Virus record (IMG/VR): IMGVR_UViG_3300025759_014081
Span: 1 to 33,621 of that record
Length of the DNA stretch: 33,621 nt
Direction: 5' to 3' (one strand)
Source: a virus
The notes beneath the pieces were generated by a model that saw only the letters and a program-made list of their open reading frames with translations, had not been told where the DNA came from and searched no databases. The translations under genes and the position numbers were made by a program. Positions 28,948-33,621 of the stretch are shown here, in pieces. How positions within the stretch are numbered: position 1 is the first letter of the stretch; each line of letters opens with the position of its first letter.

Positions 28948-29736
28948 ATGATACCCGAATTTCACGCATTAGTAGCTGAAAAAAGGGTTGCAGTTGTAGG
29001 AAACGCGCAATCTCTTAATTCTAAAACATATGGTGAAGAAATAGATTCACACGATGTCGTGATTAGAATGAATCATTCAGGAATTTTTTTTGTTGGAGAT
29101 GAAAGGTATGATAATGAAGAATATGATTTAAAGTCAGCTGTTGGATCTAAAATAGATGTTTGGTCTGTATGGGATACCGAAAATTATCACTTTTGGGTTA
29201 GTAGAATAGGTGCAGATCATCCTGGCGTAGTGCCAGGGCCTATAGCTGCACCAAAAATGGTAGATACTTTAAATGGAGATGATGGTGTTAAAGTTAATGT
29301 TTTAGACTTAGGTCTAGGCTTTAATAAAATGACAAAAGGCTTTTTTTGGCTTCCAAAAGGCACCCCTTTAAAATATCAAAATCCTCTTGCTAAAAAAGAA
29401 TTTGAACATGAATACAATGAAAAATATGCTAATGAAAGGGATTTAAAAGCGCTCCTTTGGCGAAAATTTAGAAACCCATCTACTGGTGTAACAGTATTAC
29501 ACATACTCGACGCATTTAATAAAAATATTAAAAGAAAAAATCGTGATCAAGTGCAATCAGTAAATATTTACGGTTTTGATTTTAAAGAAACACCTACATT
29601 TAGTTCTCCAAAAGAAAAAATTGAAATGACAGAAGAGGGTAAAAGACTTTGTTTTTTTAAACACGATTGGTTTGTTGAAAGAGATAGTGTATTGAAATTA
29701 TGTGATGATAATAAAAGGTGGAATTTAATACAATGA
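28948..29736 (+). CDS. GT29 sialyltransferase-like glycosyltransferase
   Basis: 262 residues from ATG 28948, with AAAGG upstream (a TTG at 28924 is rejected). RVAVVGNAQSLNSKTYGEEI followed by DSHDVVIRMN (13-42) is the sialylmotif L pattern (VxVVGN...GxEIDxHDxVxRxN). NPSTGVTVLHIL (176-187) is the sialylmotif S, and VNIYGFDF (205-212) follows. GT29 enzymes use CMP-sialic acid; bacterial and phage relatives may use CMP-nonulosonic acids. Overlaps the next gene by four bases. Confidence 0.85.
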   Translation: MIPEFHALVAEKRVAVVGNAQSLNSKTYGEEIDSHDVVIRMNHSGIFFVGDERYDNEEYDLKSAVGSKIDVWSVWDTENYHFWVSRIGADHPGVVPGPIAAPKMVDTLNGDDGVKVNVLDLGLGFNKMTKGFFWLPKGTPLKYQNPLAKKEFEHEYNEKYANERDLKALLWRKFRNPSTGVTVLHILDAFNKNIKRKNRDQVQSVNIYGFDFKETPTFSSPKEKIEMTEEGKRLCFFKHDWFVERDSVLKLCDDNKRWNLIQ

Positions 29737-30386
29737 TTGAAAAAAAAATTACTCAAATTTGGATAGGTCCTTATCAACCGCCTCTTCAATGGATGAATAC
29801 CTGGAAAGATAAACATCCAGACTGGGAGTATAAAATCTTTACAGATGATATGCTTAAGCAAAGAACATTTAGAAATCAAAAACTTATTGATCGTTATTAT
29901 TATACTCGTAAGTGGTGTGGAGTTTCTGATTTAATTCGTTATGAATTGATATATGAAGAAGGTGGCTTTTGGCCTGAAGCAGATATGGTTTGTTTAAATA
30001 ATTGTGAAGAACTTTTTGATTCTCCTGATAACTTTGCTTATACTTGTTTTGAAAATAGCAAGCATACAGATCCTAACTATAAAAACTTTGTGCAGCCAAT
30101 TATGGCAGCAAATCCTGGAAACAAATTACTTGAAGATATTATTGACGATCTTCATAAATTATATCCTGGACAACTAATGCCAGAACCTTATATGTCTACT
30201 GGTAACAAATACCTATCACGTTATGTTGATAGAGACGATTTAAGGATTTGGCCATCCCATTACTTTATCCCACAATATTATGCGCGCGGAGCTGAATATT
30301 ATAATGGACCAGATAAAGTATACGCTGAGCACCATTGGGGTTCTACTGGAATGCCATGGACTAAACAATATAATGAGGGACAATAG
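29733..30386 (+). CDS. glycosyltransferase of the DXD sugar-binding type (OCH1/Gly_transf_sug-like)
   Basis: 217 residues from ATG 29733 in an ATGA overlap (a GTG at 29718 is less likely). IPKIIHQIW-like opening KKITQIWIGPYQPP, then HPDWEYKIFTDD, and the core SDLIRYELIYEEGGFWPEAD (65-84). The usual metal-binding DXD is EAD here (Glu82, Asp84). Transfers a hexose from a nucleotide sugar. The conservative Glu for Asp change may retain activity. Confidence 0.85.
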   Translation: MIEKKITQIWIGPYQPPLQWMNTWKDKHPDWEYKIFTDDMLKQRTFRNQKLIDRYYYTRKWCGVSDLIRYELIYEEGGFWPEADMVCLNNCEELFDSPDNFAYTCFENSKHTDPNYKNFVQPIMAANPGNKLLEDIIDDLHKLYPGQLMPEPYMSTGNKYLSRYVDRDDLRIWPSHYFIPQYYARGAEYYNGPDKVYAEHHWGSTGMPWTKQYNEGQ

Positions 30387-31108
30387 TGTTTATATCACCA
30401 AGATACAAATTTATTTTTTTGAGGACACCTAAAACTGCCAGTAGTAGCATGATGGAATTTTTTCGTAAAAACGTCATGCCGCATGATCCAAACGCGATTA
30501 TTGGCCCAATCGAAGATACTAAATTTCAAGGCAATCTTCCTCAAGCAATAATGTTCAAATATCAAAAAAACTTTAAGATATATCATGTAACACTCGAAGA
30601 ATTGTATAAAGATGGTTTAATTAATCTTGACCACATTAGGCATTGGAATATATTTGCCGTTTTGAGAGATCCTATTGATCGACAAAAAAGTTTTTATTAT
30701 TTCTTTAAAAAATGGAGAGGTCATACTGGTCCCGGCACTCTTGAACATTATAACTCTTATGTAGATCAATTTGGTTGTTTTACAAATGAACCTAATTCAA
30801 GAATTCTCCAATACGACATGCTCAGATTTCAAGACAGTTATAAAGGCAAGTTTTGGTTGTATGAAAATTTAAATGATGAATTGGCCGAGTTCGTTCGTAG
30901 TTTAAATATAGATATAGTAGAAAAATTACCGAACTTTAAATCTGAGTTTAGAACAGAAAGAAATGCAGAATTTGAGTTCGATAGACCAACTGTACAAAAA
31001 ATGGCCAATCACTTCAGAGAAGATTTTGACCTATATTCAAAAATTAAGGTAGCCAAATATGAGCAACAATACGCACAAAGTGTCGAAGGCTTTTATTCTA
31101 AGAATTAA
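30386..31108 (+). CDS. sulfotransferase
   Basis: 240 residues starting at GTG 30386 (GAGGGA ribosome-binding site; TAG/GTG overlap with the previous gene). The 5'-phosphosulfate loop is FLRTPKTASSSM (11-22, Lys16 and the Thr/Ser run). The 3'-phosphate motif is AVLRDPIDRQKSFYYFFKKW (91-110, Arg94 and Ser102). This is Sulfotransfer_2-like and uses PAPS to sulfate carbohydrates. Lying among glycosyltransferases, it probably sulfates a glycan. It overlaps the next gene by 50 bases. Confidence 0.85.
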   Translation: MFISPRYKFIFLRTPKTASSSMMEFFRKNVMPHDPNAIIGPIEDTKFQGNLPQAIMFKYQKNFKIYHVTLEELYKDGLINLDHIRHWNIFAVLRDPIDRQKSFYYFFKKWRGHTGPGTLEHYNSYVDQFGCFTNEPNSRILQYDMLRFQDSYKGKFWLYENLNDELAEFVRSLNIDIVEKLPNFKSEFRTERNAEFEFDRPTVQKMANHFREDFDLYSKIKVAKYEQQYAQSVEGFYSKN

Positions 31109-31781
31109 TGAACCTAAATCTATAGAGTACGCCCAAGGTGCAGCCGAGTCTTGCGACAAGGTAGGATTAGCTTGGAGCTATTTCGACGGCTATTCTCATA
31201 TGACCGGAAGAGACGCGTGGAGCTTAACAGGTGTAAAAATGCGTTGGCCCATTTTAGAACCGCATCAACCAACCTTTTTATTAAATCCGTTGCCCGGTCA
31301 TAAAGCAGAATGTGCTTCTGCCGGTCATGGAGCGATGTGGAAAAGAATAGCCCAAGGTCCAGATGAAGCTGTTGTTATTTTAGAACACGATGCAATTATG
31401 CTGCATCCTTTAGAATTAGAAGTACCTGACTATAAAATAGCAGTTTTGGGCTATAAAATTCCAGATCCAGAAAAATATAATCATGTCAAAGCCGGCAATG
31501 CTAAAGAGTGGTTAAGTATAAATGGCCACGAAGGTGCCCATGCCTATGCAATTACAAAAAAGACAGCGCAGTTTTTAGTTGATGAAATTGAAGATGTGGG
31601 ATTGCTTGGTTGTATTGATAATGCTTATTTCCTTAGACATCAAAGAAAATGCCAATTGCCTCTCGTGTTAGCTAATCCAAATGTAGCTTTGGGCTATGTT
31701 AGAGATTCTACTATTTGGAATGAAGGATCTTCTACTTTGAATTATGATTTTATCCGTTCATTCAAAGAGAATTATAAATAG
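31059..31781 (+). CDS. GT25-like (LPS biosynthesis type) glycosyltransferase
   Basis: 240 residues. FILRINEPKSIEYAQGAAES (12-31), then VVILEHDAIML (105-115, DxD-type metal site replaced by EHD, Glu109-His110-Asp111) and GAHAYAITKKTAQFLVDEI (about 158-176), the GT25 G-x-x-x-Y-x-I-x-x-x-x-A-x-x-L block. GT25 enzymes add galactose to LPS cores. It overlaps the sulfotransferase by 50 bases, and its own last codons form the TATAAATA late promoter for the next gene. Confidence 0.75.
   Translation: MSNNTHKVSKAFILRINEPKSIEYAQGAAESCDKVGLAWSYFDGYSHMTGRDAWSLTGVKMRWPILEPHQPTFLLNPLPGHKAECASAGHGAMWKRIAQGPDEAVVILEHDAIMLHPLELEVPDYKIAVLGYKIPDPEKYNHVKAGNAKEWLSINGHEGAHAYAITKKTAQFLVDEIEDVGLLGCIDNAYFLRHQRKCQLPLVLANPNVALGYVRDSTIWNEGSSTLNYDFIRSFKENYK
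31773..31780 (+). promoter_or_regulatory. T4-type late promoter octamer inside a coding end
   Basis: Exact TATAAATA built from the last Tyr-Lys codons and the stop of the GT25-like gene, 32 bases before ATG 31813. Confidence 0.7.
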
Positions 31782-31812
31782 ATTTTATTGCTCAATAAGA
31801 TAGAGTTTTCAA

Positions 31813-33621
31813 ATGCCTAAATTAGATAAAGACGTTGAAACCGACGCTGAAGTAGATGTTGATGATGCTTCAAACAATTCAAACGACAAGAAAAAAGATA
31901 GAAAAAAACTCAAAAAGTTCAAATCTTTTGATTCTGATAGCAAAACGATTGACGGCGGAAAAAAGAAAGTTGCTTTTACAGAAATCGATCCAGAGAAATA
32001 CATAGAACTCGAACCAAACACTAGTGATAGTGATGCTGAAAAAAATAAAGAATCGGGCGCTGGCGCTAGTAAAGAAAAGGTTCAAAAAGTTAAAAGCGAA
32101 GCAGTTAACGGCGATAAAAAAATTGTTATCACTTTCGGTCGCATGAATCCACCTACCACCGGCCACGAAAAATTAGTAAGGGCATTAAATAAGACTGCTA
32201 AAAGGGTAGGTGGAGAAGCAGCAATTTATCTTTCTCACAGTCAAGATGCTAAAAAGAATCCTTTATCTTACAAAGACAAATTAATTTGGGCTCAGAAAGC
32301 ATTCGGTGATGTTGTTAAAAAATCTTCTGCTAGAAATATCATCGAAGTACTCAAAGAACTTGACTCAGCATATACAGATGTCACCATTGTCGTGGGTTCT
32401 GATCGCGTTAAAGAATTTGATACACTTGCCAACAAGTATAATGGTAAAGAATATAATTTTAAATCAATCCAAACAGTAACTGCCGGGGAGAGAGATCCAG
32501 ACTCAGAAGGTGTCGATGGTATGTCTGCTTCTAAAATGAGAGAGCTTGCTAAAGACGGTAAAATATCAAACTTTTTAATGGGCTTACCAAATAAGCTTGC
32601 TATTAATCAAAAATCTAGTAAAGCATTATATACTCTAACACGTAAAGGAATGGGTATTAGAGAAGCAACTGATCACGTGAATCGTGCTAAATCAGCTATT
32701 GAAAGAGAAAAAGCTTCAGATAAAGCTAAACATGATCGTATGCTCGATCGAGCAAGAATTCTTGCAACTCGAGATCAAAATAAAATGACCGAAGAAAATC
32801 TCGATGAAGCATTAAGTAGAGCTGCTCGAAGAAAGCGTGGTCTACTCATGAAAAGATTAGCAAAAAGAATTGCTATGAGAAGAAAAATTATGATGAGAAA
32901 AAAGGCTGACATTGGCCGATTAAAAATGAGAGCTCACAAAAAAGCTCTTCTCAAAGTTAAGCATATCGTTGCTGGAAAAAGAGATTATAATACATTGTCT
33001 ATTGATCAAAAAATGAAAATAGACGACAAAGCAAAAACTAAAAAAGGTTTAATAGATCGTCTTGCTAAAAGATTACTTCCTCAAGTTAAGCAGGCTGAGA
33101 AAGAAAGAATGCAAAGGCGAATGGTTCGCGAAGAAAAAGTTAATGAAGCCATCCCGCTCGCGGCACCTCTAGTTGGTTTGGCTGCACGCGGTGTAGCTAA
33201 AACAGCCGGAAGATATCTTGCCAAGAAAGCAACCAAAGCTGTCGCAAAGAAAGTGGCGAAAAGAGTAGCAGTTGGTGCTGCTGGTGCAGTTGGTCAGGCT
33301 GCGGCAGCAGCCGCAATCCCTGCTGCTGCCGCAGCATATACTGCTAAAAAAGCTAAAGACAAATTGGATGGAAACAAAGAGAAAAAAGAAAGCGTTAGAG
33401 AGATTATTACGCAAGAAGGATACCTTGGCGCCAAAGGCGAAAAGGGTCGCGACTATCGTAACGCTGGAACGTTCGATAAAGACACCGCATACAGCCATGC
33501 CAAAAAACATAATGGCGTTGTTCACAAAGATCCTTCCGGCAAGTACCTTGTTAAACATGGTAGAGGTAAACACGTTAGTGAAGAAAACCTTAATAAATCT
33601 TATCATAAAGGATTGTCTAAA
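31813..33621 (+). CDS. long modular protein with nucleotidylyltransferase domain, open at the right edge
   Basis: 603 codons with no stop before the window ends. After an acidic disordered N-terminus (about 1-90), residues about 108-250 form a nucleotidylyltransferase: IVITFGRMNPPTTGHEKLV carries the T/HxGH signature (TTGH), and DGMSASKMRELAKDGK matches the ISSTxIR-like motif. Such domains make NAD-type or CDP intermediates. The rest is very Lys/Arg-rich helix, an Ala-rich stretch (about 455-515) and repeated short sites (ENLDEALSRAA, EKVNEAIPLAAP, ENLNKS). The LDE-A and VNE-A sites could be cut by the prohead protease, so a polyprotein carried in the head is possible. Late-promoter driven. 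Confidence 0.75.
   Translation, partial: MPKLDKDVETDAEVDVDDASNNSNDKKKDRKKLKKFKSFDSDSKTIDGGKKKVAFTEIDPEKYIELEPNTSDSDAEKNKESGAGASKEKVQKVKSEAVNGDKKIVITFGRMNPPTTGHEKLVRALNKTAKRVGGEAAIYLSHSQDAKKNPLSYKDKLIWAQKAFGDVVKKSSARNIIEVLKELDSAYTDVTIVVGSDRVKEFDTLANKYNGKEYNFKSIQTVTAGERDPDSEGVDGMSASKMRELAKDGKISNFLMGLPNKLAINQKSSKALYTLTRKGMGIREATDHVNRAKSAIEREKASDKAKHDRMLDRARILATRDQNKMTEENLDEALSRAARRKRGLLMKRLAKRIAMRRKIMMRKKADIGRLKMRAHKKALLKVKHIVAGKRDYNTLSIDQKMKIDDKAKTKKGLIDRLAKRLLPQVKQAEKERMQRRMVREEKVNEAIPLAAPLVGLAARGVAKTAGRYLAKKATKAVAKKVAKRVAVGAAGAVGQAAAAAAIPAAAAAYTAKKAKDKLDGNKEKKESVREIITQEGYLGAKGEKGRDYRNAGTFDKDTAYSHAKKHNGVVHKDPSGKYLVKHGRGKHVSEENLNKSYHKGLSK

Noticed and set aside
33169-33606. Long open frame on the minus strand opposite the basic modular protein
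   Set aside because: Its Phe/Ser/Cys-rich composition is the antisense shadow of a Lys/Ala/Glu-rich coding strand, and it has no ribosome-binding site.

Overview
The window is a piece of a T4-like (straboviral/marine myovirus type) phage genome. The hallmark genes are a two-gene type II topoisomerase (gp39 fused with gp60, and gp52) and the block gp33-gp59-gp32-(small conserved gene)-uvsX-gp41. T4-style late promoter octamers (TATAAATA) are present, genes are tightly packed with ATGA/TAATG overlaps, and there is a small tRNA cluster. A two-piece (circularly permuted) tmRNA with an alphaproteobacterial-looking tag (it begins ANDN), AT-rich composition and PcyX-type bilin genes suggest a phage of a marine alphaproteobacterium. 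SAR11 or a relative is possible, but the host is an inference.

Layout. 1-3788 (minus): FkbM-type methyltransferase (cut by the window edge), gp52, gp39/60. 3789-7517 (plus): small early-type genes served by strong sigma70-like promoters (AAAACGG, then TTGACA or GTGTAC, 17 nt, TAGAAT). Two of these promoters lie in a duplicated hairpin-promoter-leader cassette, and a third hairpin copy is inverted. 7521-8713: tRNA-Glu, tRNA-Thr, a small coiled-coil gene, a structured RNA candidate, an HNH endonuclease, tRNA-Tyr and a tRNA-Trp-like gene. 8728-13029 (plus): small genes, then three probable virion/fibre proteins and a glycine-zipper membrane protein. 13037-16088 (minus): a lysis/envelope-like block with several small membrane proteins (one EF-hand holin-like), a methyltransferase and a class 3 lipase.

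16150-18812 (plus) is the most unusual part. One promoter precedes a mini BFD-type [2Fe-2S] protein, a permuted tmRNA whose acceptor half overlaps the end of that gene, a heme oxygenase, a small membrane protein, a PcyX/PcyA-like ferredoxin-dependent bilin reductase and three further small secreted or membrane proteins. Together these could open heme to biliverdin, release iron and reduce biliverdin to a phycobilin. The BFD-like protein is a candidate electron donor or iron-release partner.

19312-23963 (plus): replication, recombination and late-transcription genes. 23965-26725: a late promoter and three genes whose N-termini look like T4 capsid-targeting sequences cleaved by the prohead protease. 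One carries nucleotidyltransferase/ligase-like motifs and one has a PD-(D/E)XK-like segment, so these may be enzymes carried in the head and injected. 26726-28343: a virion protein and a coiled-coil protein. 28382-31781: a five-gene surface-glycan cassette (methyltransferase, GT29 sialyltransferase-like, DXD-type glycosyltransferase, sulfotransferase, GT25-like). 31813 to the end: a long, basic, modular protein with an adenylyl/cytidylyltransferase domain, open at the right edge.

I saw no CRISPR array, insertion sequence or integrase. No gene-free stretch exceeds about 250 bases.
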